From UMGS2069 sp900557585 (GTDB lineage Bacteria > Bacillota > Clostridia > Christensenellales > UBA1242), in contig CABSCS010000023.1 of the NCBI GenBank assembly GCA_902476355.1, forward strand, positions 1 to 8,939: a stretch of DNA of 8,939 nucleotides, given 5' to 3'. Below are positions 1 to 6,340 of this stretch, piece by piece. How positions within the stretch are numbered: the first letter of the stretch is position 1; each line of letters opens with the position of its first letter. Below the pieces are notes generated by a model. The model was given only the letters and a program-made list of their open reading frames with translations, had not been told where the DNA came from and ran no database searches. The translations under genes were made by a program, and so were the position numbers.

Positions 1-34
1 TAATAAACATTGCAAGAATTCTTTTTTCTTTCAT
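1..34 (-). CDS. Start of a leftward gene, truncated by the window edge
   Basis: Only the first 11 codons are inside the window: ATG at 34-32, reading MKEKRILAMFI. The start is well supported. A GGGGG Shine-Dalgarno core on the minus strand (47-43, within AAAGGGGG) lies 8 nt upstream, and a consensus promoter lies further upstream at 89-117. A few charged residues followed by a hydrophobic run would fit a signal peptide or membrane anchor, but 11 residues are too few to decide. The product cannot be identified. The gene is divergent from the repeat-protein gene at 1195 and separated from it by the C-rich island. Confidence 0.75.
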   Translation of the reverse strand, partial: MKEKRILAMFI

Positions 35-88
35 GAGATTTTCCCCCTTTATTCTAGAAGATTGTTCCCTCTTCTGAATTACACTTTG

Positions 89-117
89 ATTATACAATGA
101 AACGGTATGTTTGTCAA
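89..117 (-). promoter_or_regulatory. Consensus sigma-A promoter of the truncated left gene
   Basis: On the minus strand TTGACA (117-112) and TATAAT (94-89) are separated by exactly 17 bp (111-95). Both hexamers match the consensus fully, so strong constitutive expression of the left gene is expected. Predicted transcription starts near position 82, giving a leader of nearly 50 nt before the ATG. Confidence 0.88.
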
Positions 118-250
118 TACCTAATTTCAAAAAAAATTCAAAAAACATAAATATAATTTATTTTATGAATAAAATTATCGCTCGCGCGCTCTCCCGCACA
201 CGCAGACATGCGCCCACGCATGCGCAAGTGTGCACGCATATACGCGCCCT

Positions 251-448
251 CGCACCCGCCAACGCATGCTTGCACACACTCGCCTATACACACACGCACC
301 CTTGCATGCATTCTCTCGCACACGCCTACTCATGCTTGCACACATACGCCCATACACACACGCGCTCCTGCATGTAAACCCTCGCACGCGCCAACGCATA
401 CCCACACGCACGCCCATACACACGCCAACGCGCGTTTGCACATGCTTA
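251..448. repeat. Degenerate tandem repeat, 66-bp unit
   Basis: Units 251-316 and 317-382 align without gaps over 66 positions with 13 mismatches (80% identity). Both carry a CATGCTTGCACACA core at 265 and 331. A third, more diverged unit begins at 383: its first 17 bases differ from the first unit once, its CAT core is at 397, exactly 66 bp further, and it later loses 2 bp. A further core, CATGCTTACACA, is at 441 (44 bp on), and CATGC is also at 219 (46 bp before the first core). The spacings 46, 66, 66 and 44 suggest a 22-bp sub-period with 66 bp as a higher-order unit. The repeats are imperfect and adjacent, with no unique spacers, so this is not a CRISPR array. Confidence 0.7.
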
Positions 449-486
449 CACATACACTCGCATATGCATGAACCTACACCTACACT

Positions 487-506
487 TACGCACACATATA
501 TGTGTA
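487..506. repeat. Alternating purine-pyrimidine run with 14-bp perfect palindrome
   Basis: Twenty bases strictly alternate purine and pyrimidine. They include the perfect palindrome ACACATATATGTGT at 492-505. Sequence of this kind can adopt Z-DNA or a cruciform under negative supercoiling, and it could equally be a dimeric protein site. Similar exact alternating runs are at 228-247, 285-299, 351-365 and 671-692. Confidence 0.65.
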
Positions 507-549
507 GTACTCCCACATCTGCACAACGCCCTTGCTCGCTCACCCGCAC

Positions 550-573
550 GCACGAGTATATAACCACTCGTGC
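550..573. repeat. Inverted repeat GCACGAG / CTCGTGC
   Basis: A perfect 7-bp inverted repeat (550-556 with 567-573) encloses the 10-nt loop TATATAACCA. It lies in the C-rich island and has no T tract, so it is not an intrinsic terminator. An operator or cruciform is possible. In sequence this repetitive a 7-bp dyad may also arise by chance. Confidence 0.45.
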
Positions 574-730
574 ACATGTACCTACGCTATGTGCCTACAC
601 GCTCACACGAATGGTCGTCCACACATACGCCAGCACGGCGCACACAACCAGCACACGCATATATTCACGCTACACATGCGCGCATACATGCAATTATCTG
701 CGAGACTTTATTCATCCCACGCACCCATGA

Positions 731-1115
731 AGTGTAAATCATGCATTTTTGCATGTCTGCATTCATGCGTATGATAGACTCACATGCTAACTCTTTCCAT
801 AACCATCATGGCAGATAAGGTAATCACTCGCATTCAAATGTGAAAGACACCTATGAACTATCGAACTAATGCATATGTCTTTTCTTCATGCCCTCTACTT
901 GTCAGTTTATTCACTCATATAAAATCCGCTCCACGCACACATGTGTTGGATTTTTCATCGCTTGACACATGGACGGGTTACATGTCCGAAAAACATCTTT
1001 CACTTGCCCATGTGTTTTGTTGAATTTGAAAAAAATATTTTGTTTTGCAATCGCTATTTTTGCTGATTTTTGGTGAAACTTGTAACAATTTTTATTATTT
1101 TGTAAAAATTTTAAA
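731..1115. other. Gene-free transition zone with several dyads
   Basis: No credible gene is seen. The C-rich character fades over this stretch and the base composition becomes AT-rich after about 1010. Several dyads are present. CATGCA/TGCATG with a TTTT loop is at 740-755. The outer arms AAAATCC/GGATTTT (921-927 with 948-954) surround the palindrome ACACATGTGT at 937-946. ACACATGG pairs with CCATGTGT (965-972 with 1008-1015). Together they could be operator-like sites or the folded 3' end of a transcript from the island. No conserved RNA family is recognised. Confidence 0.5.
921..955 (+). terminator. Weak terminator-like hairpin
   Basis: AAAATCC (921-927) can pair with GGATTTT (948-954), with a T run at 951-955 on the plus strand. 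A palindromic ACACATGTGT (937-946) sits inside the loop. The stem is only 7 bp and mostly A:T, and no upstream gene is visible, so this could end a non-coding transcript from the C-rich island or be chance. Confidence 0.2.
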
Positions 1116-1130
1116 AATTAGCAAAGTCAA

Positions 1131-1160
1131 TTGACATTGGGTTTGATTTTATAATAAAAT
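1131..1160 (+). promoter_or_regulatory. Probable promoter of the mTERF-like gene
   Basis: TTGACA at 1131-1136 is a perfect -35 box. TAAAAT at 1155-1160 follows after 18 bp and differs from consensus once. A perfect TATAAT at 1150-1155 lies only 13 bp from the -35, so it is less likely to pair with it. Transcription would start near 1167, giving a short leader to the GTG at 1195. Confidence 0.6.
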
Positions 1161-1194
1161 TGTTTGTGAATAATTTTAAAGGGACAAATGACAA

Positions 1195-2784
1195 GTGGAC
1201 AGATTTGAGTTCGAGTTTTTGAAAACAACAATTTTGAAAAAACCTGAAATGAACTTTGAAAAGGTTTCAATTTTGTGTGACCAACTTCAAAAAATATTTG
1301 GGTTTGGCATTTTTGATGTTTTTGAATTGTTTTATAAATGCCCTGCTCTTTGTGACTATTCGGCATCTGCAATTGAAGACAACTTGAAAGAGTTTGAAAA
1401 ATGCTTTGCCGTTTCATCAAGGCAAATGAAATATTTTGTTTTGAAATTTCCTTTCGTTCTTGTTTTAAATCACAAATTGCTTGAATATAAAATCAACTTG
1501 CTTTCAACTGTTTTTGCTGTTTCAAAAATTGAGGCTCTTGACAAAATCATGCTTTGTCCAGATTTGCTTTTCATCAGCAAGGCTAAAATTGTAAATCAAA
1601 CAAAAATGCTTTCAGATGTGTTTGATGAGTTTGGAGAAGGCATAAGACGCTTGCTTCGAGTTTGCCCAGAACTTTTGTTTGTTTCAAAAGACCATATTAA
1701 GTCGCTTGAAAAAATTATGTTCTATGATTTTTCATTTTCAAACAAAGAGTCGAACATAATTTTCAAAACTTGTCCTGAATTAGTTTTTAATTCGCCAGAA
1801 CAACTGAAAGACCTTTTCATGTTCTATTATTCAAAATATTTCGTGAAACGCGATTTGAAAGAGATGATTCCTCGTTGCCCACAATTTTTGTTTTTGTCTC
1901 CTTCTGCGTTCAAAGAAAAATTGGAAATGATTCAAAATGCCCTTGACTCAAATGAAAAAGAAGCACTTTTGTTTATAAGACGTTGCCCGAACATTTTATT
2001 TTTTGACAATCCAAAAACAAAACTTCACGGTTTCAAAAAGTTTGCAATCAATATGGAGTTTTTAAAATTTCATCCAGATGTTTGCATTTGCCAAGAGTTC
2101 AGCATTCCTCTCAAATTTGTGCTTGCTCGAATCCTTGGACTTGAAAGTGATTTTGAAGAACTTTGCAAAATAAACACAAAAACTTTGGTTTCAAGATTCT
2201 TGTTTATGCAATCCAAACACGTCTATACTCATCAAGATTTGCTTCTGTCAGATGAAGAGTTTTTCAAAAAATATAATGTTTCATCTGATGTGCTTAAAAT
2301 CTGCTATATCGTTACAGATGACGACTTGCAAAAAATTTGCAAATATTATGTCGACTTGAAAGACACTTTGCCAAAGTGGACAGATATCGTTTTCCCAGAC
2401 GTTAAAGATGTTGAAAGATTTTTGAAAGAAAAGTTGCGTGAAAATTTCTCTTGTCCGTCATATGATGTTTTGCGTGAGAAATATCAACTTACAAAAAAAC
2501 AATACACACTTCTTTCCTCTTTCCTTTCGCTTTATCTTGACCGTGACGAATGCATGTTCTTGATAAATAAATGCAAAAGCCTTACAAAGTGCAGTTCGAA
2601 AAATGTTTTGAACACTGTGAATTTTCTTCGAAAGCAAGGTTTTGCATTTGAACACATTGTTCAACTTTTGATTGAAAAGCCAACATTGTTCACCTATTTC
2701 ATTGGTGATCTTGAAAACGTTTTTGAAAATGTTTCAAAATTTTATGGTTGCTCTGCAAAAGAAGCGGTTGAATATATTTGCTAA
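1195..2784 (+). CDS. mTERF-like helical-repeat protein (529 aa)
   Basis: The protein is built from degenerate repeats of about 36 residues. A conserved Pro lies at residues 50, 86, 122, 158, 194, 229 and 265, so spacings are 36, 36, 36, 36, 35 and 36. Most repeats carry the signature C-P-x-(L/F/I)-(L/V)-F: CPDLLF, CPELLF, CPELVF, CPQFLF and CPNILF. A helix of lysine-rich, amphipathic sequence follows each one. The period returns near the C-terminus (KCKSL at about 459, KPTLF at 495), with a diverged middle at about 300-450. A Pro-led (P-x-L/F-L) start, two or more helices and a period in the thirties are the hallmarks of mTERF proteins, which bind nucleic acid in mitochondria and plastids. 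A role in binding DNA or RNA is inference. No signal peptide or catalytic motif is seen. GTG at 1195 is the only start before an in-frame stop (1189-1191). AAAGGG at 1178-1183 lies 11 nt upstream. The first ATG (1249, Met19) has no ribosome site. Base composition matches the neighbouring genes, so there is no sign of very recent transfer. Another alpha-solenoid family is the main alternative. Confidence 0.7.
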   Translation: MDRFEFEFLKTTILKKPEMNFEKVSILCDQLQKIFGFGIFDVFELFYKCPALCDYSASAIEDNLKEFEKCFAVSSRQMKYFVLKFPFVLVLNHKLLEYKINLLSTVFAVSKIEALDKIMLCPDLLFISKAKIVNQTKMLSDVFDEFGEGIRRLLRVCPELLFVSKDHIKSLEKIMFYDFSFSNKESNIIFKTCPELVFNSPEQLKDLFMFYYSKYFVKRDLKEMIPRCPQFLFLSPSAFKEKLEMIQNALDSNEKEALLFIRRCPNILFFDNPKTKLHGFKKFAINMEFLKFHPDVCICQEFSIPLKFVLARILGLESDFEELCKINTKTLVSRFLFMQSKHVYTHQDLLLSDEEFFKKYNVSSDVLKICYIVTDDDLQKICKYYVDLKDTLPKWTDIVFPDVKDVERFLKEKLRENFSCPSYDVLREKYQLTKKQYTLLSSFLSLYLDRDECMFLINKCKSLTKCSSKNVLNTVNFLRKQGFAFEHIVQLLIEKPTLFTYFIGDLENVFENVSKFYGCSAKEAVEYIC

Positions 2785-2846
2785 AAACATGGTTGAATAA
2801 TGCGTTGATTTAAACACCAAGAATATTAAAAAAAATATATATAAAT

Positions 2847-2880
2847 AAAAAAACACCAGCCGATTGGTTGGTGTTTTTTT
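2847..2880. terminator. Bidirectional intrinsic terminator
   Basis: AAACACCA (2851-2858) pairs with TGGTGTTT (2869-2876). The stem continues with a G:T pair and two C:G pairs (2859-2861 with 2866-2868) to a GATT tetraloop, giving 11 bp. A T tract (2874-2880) follows on the plus strand, and an A tract (2847-2853) supplies the U tract on the minus strand. It therefore serves both the mTERF-like gene ending at 2784 and the convergent transporter gene ending at 2896. Confidence 0.92.
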
Positions 2881-2895
2881 GTGTCGTTTGTGTTA

Positions 2896-3891
2896 TTATG
2901 AATTTTTTTCTGTGTCCACTTTTTCGTTCCAAACAAGTTTTTGATATTGGTGGCGAAGTTTTACAATTTTTTTGATGTTCATCTTTCGCATTGCAAAAAC
3001 CTCTCCTCCGTTCACGGCAATTTTTCTGTACATTGCTTTCCAGATTGAATATCCTTGAATGTCGTTTGTCACAATTGCAAGGCTGTTTAAAACCATAAGC
3101 AAAATTGAATAGTCGAAACTTCCCGACTTTGCACTTGTAACAATAACTTCAATCCACATGAGTGTTGAAAGGATTCCTGCGGCAAGCGAGAAAAGATAAT
3201 TTTCTTTGTATCGAAGTCCCGACAAGATTTTTGCAAACACAGTAAGTGTCAAAACTGCTGTGCTGAAAATCAGAGCGTTTGAACCAATTGCTTTAAGTCC
3301 GAAATAGAAACCAACATAAAGCACAACTGAACCAAGAGCAATCCAAATGTAACTTTTTGCTTTGAGTTTTTTTATCACAACAGAACTTTCTTCTTTCGCG
3401 TCTGAATATTTTTTCTTCTTTTGTTCTTTCAAACTTTTTGTCCAACTGATGATTGAGAAAATGTTGAGCGGAATGTTCAGTGCGCACATTTTTATAATTT
3501 CGCCATAAAGACCTGTAACATAACAGATGTAAATATACATGAAGCATTCAATCAGTCCAATATAAATTCCGACAATTTTACCGCGTGACACAAGGTCAAT
3601 GTTTATCATCAAAATTATAAGGTCGGCAACGTTGAACCATGCTTGCCAATTTCTGAAATCAAGACCCAAACAAACTGTTGCAAGAACACCAAACACAACA
3701 TACCAAATTATTCTGAATTTGTTTTCTTTTTGAAGAGCGCGAAGAACATCAATTCGGTTTGCTCCAATCGAACCATAGGAAAGTTTCATGTTGTCAAAGT
3801 TGTGAACTCCTTCGGTTGCTGTAACTTTTCCTCTGATCAGCTTCTGGCTATATGTGCTGTTGTCATCTTGATAATAATTTTTACTGTTCAT
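2896..3891 (-). CDS. pnuC: PnuC-family vitamin/nicotinamide riboside transporter
   Basis: A polytopic membrane protein of 331 residues. Hydrophobic segments lie at about 61-79, 84-100, 107-125, 130-150, 182-199, 206-223, 231-250 and 259-276. The pattern around LYGEIIKMCALNIPLNIFSIISW (128-150, ending in a Trp) and a second half with YLFSLAAGILSTLMWI (232-247) fit the PnuC family. That family imports nicotinamide riboside by facilitated diffusion with intracellular phosphorylation trapping; relatives carry riboflavin or thiamine. The substrate cannot be told from sequence alone. It is longer than typical members (about 230-250 aa): a hydrophilic N-terminal extension of about 58 residues, a Lys-rich loop at 152-180 and a basic C-terminal tail account for the difference. 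The start is supported by AAAGGA (3906-3901), 9 nt before the ATG. It has its own likely promoter and probably forms a single-gene unit. Confidence 0.75.
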   Translation of the reverse strand: MNSKNYYQDDNSTYSQKLIRGKVTATEGVHNFDNMKLSYGSIGANRIDVLRALQKENKFRIIWYVVFGVLATVCLGLDFRNWQAWFNVADLIILMINIDLVSRGKIVGIYIGLIECFMYIYICYVTGLYGEIIKMCALNIPLNIFSIISWTKSLKEQKKKKYSDAKEESSVVIKKLKAKSYIWIALGSVVLYVGFYFGLKAIGSNALIFSTAVLTLTVFAKILSGLRYKENYLFSLAAGILSTLMWIEVIVTSAKSGSFDYSILLMVLNSLAIVTNDIQGYSIWKAMYRKIAVNGGEVFAMRKMNIKKIVKLRHQYQKLVWNEKVDTEKNS

Positions 3892-3917
3892 TTTTTCTTT
3901 TCCTTTGCGCGAAATAA

Positions 3918-3953
3918 TTTATATCAAAAAGAAATTTAAGTCAAACGATTGAC
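3918..3953 (-). promoter_or_regulatory. Probable pnuC promoter with dyad over the -35 box
   Basis: On the minus strand TTGACT (3944-3939) is a good -35 box. The -10 is either TATAAA (3923-3918, 15-bp spacer) or TAAATT (3921-3916, 17-bp spacer). The inverted repeat GTCAA-acga-TTGAC (3940-3953) overlaps the -35, where a repressor could block RNA polymerase. This would fit a vitamin-responsive regulator, but no known operator motif is recognised and no riboswitch is seen in the short leader. Confidence 0.45.
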
Positions 3954-4139
3954 GAATTTTGTTTGTGGTTTTTTGTTTGGTTCTGATTTTTAGTGAGTAT
4001 TTTTAGGATTGATTTGGTTGATTTTTTGGTTTATGTTTTGTGTTTTGATAAATATAAATATCGAAAAATATATCAAAAAAACTGCAAAAATTATATTAAA
4101 AACATGAAATAGTACGAAATTTTCAATATTTGACTATAC

Positions 4140-4161
4140 ATTTTGCGTTTTTTATTTTATA
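4140..4161 (-). repeat. 22-bp element carrying the helD stop codon
   Basis: This sequence is identical over 22 bp to 6395-6416. On the minus strand it consists of TATAAAA, then TAAAAAAC, then GCAAAAT. The TAA stop of helD occupies 4154-4152, at the same offset as the rarA stop in the other copy. Both proteins consequently end in Ile-Lys. There is no dyad, so it is not an intrinsic terminator by itself. Confidence 0.7.
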
Positions 4162-6332
4162 AGTTTTGTAAGTTCATCTTTATAATAAATATTAAGTTTG
4201 TGCATTGCACGGGTGCAAACGACATATAAAAGTTTCTTGTGTTCGGCTGGATAATTATTGTTGTTTGCGTTATAAACAAGAGCAACATCAAATTCAAGAC
4301 CCTTTGCAAGATATGATGGAATAATCATAATTTTGTCTGAACTGAACACTTTATCTTTGCCTGTAACAACTTTAAAATTATTTGATTTTTTGTTGCCTTC
4401 AAGCATTGCTTTAAGTTTGTTTGCTTCGGCTTGTGTTTTTGTGATAATGGCGATTGTGTTATAATATTTTTTAAGTTCCAATGCGTCGGTGAAAACTTTG
4501 CTACGGTTTTCATCTGGAAGGTCTTTGATAATGCTTACCTCATCACCATGGCGGTCGATTTGATTGTACATGTTTGTGTCGCCAATAATGTGTTTTGCAA
4601 ACATATTGATTTCGTATGTTGAGCGATATGTTTTTGTAAGATAGTTCATATCTGTTCGAACACCCTGTCTATTCTCTTTAAGAACGTTTACAATTGTGTC
4701 ATAATTTTGATAGTTTGCAAATGGTGTAATGTTTTGGTTAAGGTCGCCAAGAATTGTAACCTTTGCATTTCTGAAAAGATTTGCCAAAACTTTATATTGC
4801 ATAATCGTATAGTCTTGTGCTTCGTCAACAACAAGATATTTGATTTGTGTTTGATTTGCTGAACCATGGATTCGGTCTTTCATATACAGATATCCCGAAA
4901 CATCTTCAAAAGGAATTGTGTTTTTCATAAGTAAACTTTGTGTGTAAACAAAAATGTCGTGAAGTTCTTTAATTGAGAGACGATTTGTTTGAGAAGTACC
5001 GGTTGTGTTATAGATGTCCTCTATCATATTTATAAAACGATTTTCATCTGAATAAAGGTCAACAAAAATTGTTTTAACTTTAATTTTGTCAAGGTTTGCA
5101 GTAAGGGCTTTTTTGATTTTCTGAATTGCCCCATTGTTCTTTGCCCCAAGTTTAATTGAAACGTGAAGCCCAATTTTCTCAACAAGTTTTTTGCCTTGTG
5201 CATAAAGACTGATGCCAGATGTTTCAAGTTCGTTTGCAAGTTTTTCAAGATATTCTTTTTCAATCACAACCTTTCCGTCTGACGTGATGTCGTCAATGCC
5301 AAGAATTTCGTTGCGTTTTAAATTGATAAAGTTTTCAATCAAATTGATATAGGTTGCACCAAACTTCAACATTATGCTGTTAAAGCCAAGTGAGTGTGGT
5401 TTTTGTGAATAGTTCTCGCTATAATATGTTTCATAAAGGTCGTTCATTGTGCCTTTAATTTTAAAGTCAATGTGGCTTTTGATGAAATCCATATATGTTG
5501 TTTGATAAACGTTGTCTTCCCCAATTTCTGGAAGAACGTTTGAAATATAGTTCGAGAAAATGTCGTTTGGTGAAATAATCAAAATATTGCTGTTGTTGAT
5601 TTTTGCTCTTTCGGCATAAAGAAGATATGCAATTTTGTGCATTGCAACAGAAGTCTTTCCACTTCCTGCTGGACCCTGCACTGCCAAAATGTCAACATCA
5701 TTTTTTCTGATAACTCGGTTTTGTTCTTTTTGAATTGTATTTACAATATTTTTCATTTTGTCAGATGCTTTGCTTGAAAGCATTTGTTTAAGCACGTCGT
5801 CAATAACTTGCATGTCGGTGTCGAAAATTTGAACAATGTTTTCGCCTTCAATTTTATATTGACGCTTCAAAGTGATTTTTCCTTTAATAACATTTCCGTC
5901 TGGGGTTGTGTATGATGCTTCTCCCATTTCATAGTCATAGAACATGCTTGCAATTGGGCTTCGCCAGTCATAAACATAAAAATCAGTTCCGTCATCAAGT
6001 GTTGCAATGCCAATATAAATTGGAAGAGTTTCACCATCAGATTCAAAATCAATTCTTGCGAAATAGGCACTTTTAATCATTCTTAAATATGATCGAACTT
6101 TTGATGTAGAGTTGATTGCAACAATGCTTTGAACTTCAACATTCATCATGTTCATTGCCCAATATTCAATGTCTGCTTGGTTGTCTGGATCCCATGTATA
6201 TTTCAGGTCGCGTTTAATGTCTTTTGAATAATCGTCAATTTTTGTGTTTGCTTTTTGGATCTCTTTGTCAAGAATATAAAGCACTGCTTTAAGATAGTCT
6301 TTTTCTTGTTTGAGTTCTTTTTCGTTTATCAT
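4152..6332 (-). CDS. helD: HelD-like superfamily 1 helicase, RNA polymerase recycling factor
   Basis: A UvrD/Rep-like ATPase of the HelD family, which inserts into RNA polymerase and uses ATP to release it from DNA. Residues are numbered from the upstream ATG at 6341. The N-terminus (about 5-45) is a charged coiled-coil like the HelD secondary-channel arm, somewhat short. A HelD hallmark follows: YVYDWRSPIASMFYDYE (122-138). Helicase motifs are all present: Walker A GPAGSGKTS (223-231), motif II DEAQD (506-510), GDLNQ (532-536), TYRST (571-575), AKGLEFD (679-685) and YVVCTRA (706-712). The region between motifs I and II (about 280-490) is the family's characteristic insert. I choose Met4 (6332) as start, giving 726 residues: GGAG at 6345-6342 is 9 nt from it, but directly abuts the first ATG. 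It follows rarA by 74 nt with no promoter or terminator seen between them, so co-transcription is likely. Confidence 0.9.
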   Translation of the reverse strand: MINEKELKQEKDYLKAVLYILDKEIQKANTKIDDYSKDIKRDLKYTWDPDNQADIEYWAMNMMNVEVQSIVAINSTSKVRSYLRMIKSAYFARIDFESDGETLPIYIGIATLDDGTDFYVYDWRSPIASMFYDYEMGEASYTTPDGNVIKGKITLKRQYKIEGENIVQIFDTDMQVIDDVLKQMLSSKASDKMKNIVNTIQKEQNRVIRKNDVDILAVQGPAGSGKTSVAMHKIAYLLYAERAKINNSNILIISPNDIFSNYISNVLPEIGEDNVYQTTYMDFIKSHIDFKIKGTMNDLYETYYSENYSQKPHSLGFNSIMLKFGATYINLIENFINLKRNEILGIDDITSDGKVVIEKEYLEKLANELETSGISLYAQGKKLVEKIGLHVSIKLGAKNNGAIQKIKKALTANLDKIKVKTIFVDLYSDENRFINMIEDIYNTTGTSQTNRLSIKELHDIFVYTQSLLMKNTIPFEDVSGYLYMKDRIHGSANQTQIKYLVVDEAQDYTIMQYKVLANLFRNAKVTILGDLNQNITPFANYQNYDTIVNVLKENRQGVRTDMNYLTKTYRSTYEINMFAKHIIGDTNMYNQIDRHGDEVSIIKDLPDENRSKVFTDALELKKYYNTIAIITKTQAEANKLKAMLEGNKKSNNFKVVTGKDKVFSSDKIMIIPSYLAKGLEFDVALVYNANNNNYPAEHKKLLYVVCTRAMHKLNIYYKDELTKLIK

Positions 6333-6340
6333 TTTTCGCA

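Larger units (their letters stand above)
181..730. repeat. C-rich, G-poor low-complexity island
   Basis: About 550 bp of degenerate CACACGC, CGCATGC and ACATACGC sequence inside an otherwise AT-rich window. I counted 241-420: 82 C and 26 G in 180 bases, so 60% G+C with a threefold C excess on the plus strand. By contrast 1081-1140 holds 11 G+C in 60. The left boundary is abrupt, from A/T-only sequence to CGCTCGCGCGC near 178-190. Nearly every frame stays open because stop codons are rare in this base mix, and the predicted peptides are strings of H, T, R and C without domains or ribosome sites. I therefore treat it as non-coding. It contains 66-bp tandem units, alternating purine-pyrimidine runs and short dyads, listed separately. 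Its function is unknown. Confidence 0.8.

Noticed and set aside
374..382. Telomere-like AAACCCT motif
   Set aside because: It occurs once and is not tandem, so it is not telomeric sequence.
181..730. CRISPR array
   Set aside because: The repeats are degenerate and directly adjacent, with no constant repeat alternating with unique spacers and no cas gene nearby.
181..730. Large structured non-coding RNA of the GOLLD, ROOL or OLE type
   Set aside because: The plus strand has too few G's to support long stems, only short isolated dyads are seen, and no promoter with a recognisable -35 box reads into it (only a lone TATAAT at 152-157).
111..774. Several overlapping open frames of 80-166 codons on both strands in the C-rich island
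   Set aside because: Frames stay open on both strands because stop codons are rare in CA/CG-rich sequence. The peptides are low-complexity H/T/R/C strings, lack ribosome sites and show no domain.
1..1030. Foreign contamination or assembly chimera
   Set aside because: Not excluded, but both flanks carry bacterial promoters in keeping with the rest of the window and the right-hand composition change is gradual, so I treat it as one molecule pending read coverage.
3643..3939. 98-codon plus-strand frame opposite pnuC
   Set aside because: It lies antisense within and upstream of the clear transporter gene, with no ribosome site or recognisable product.
4062..4151. Intrinsic terminator just after helD
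   Set aside because: Only weak dyads such as ATAGT/ACTAT are present and none is followed by a proper T tract on the minus strand.
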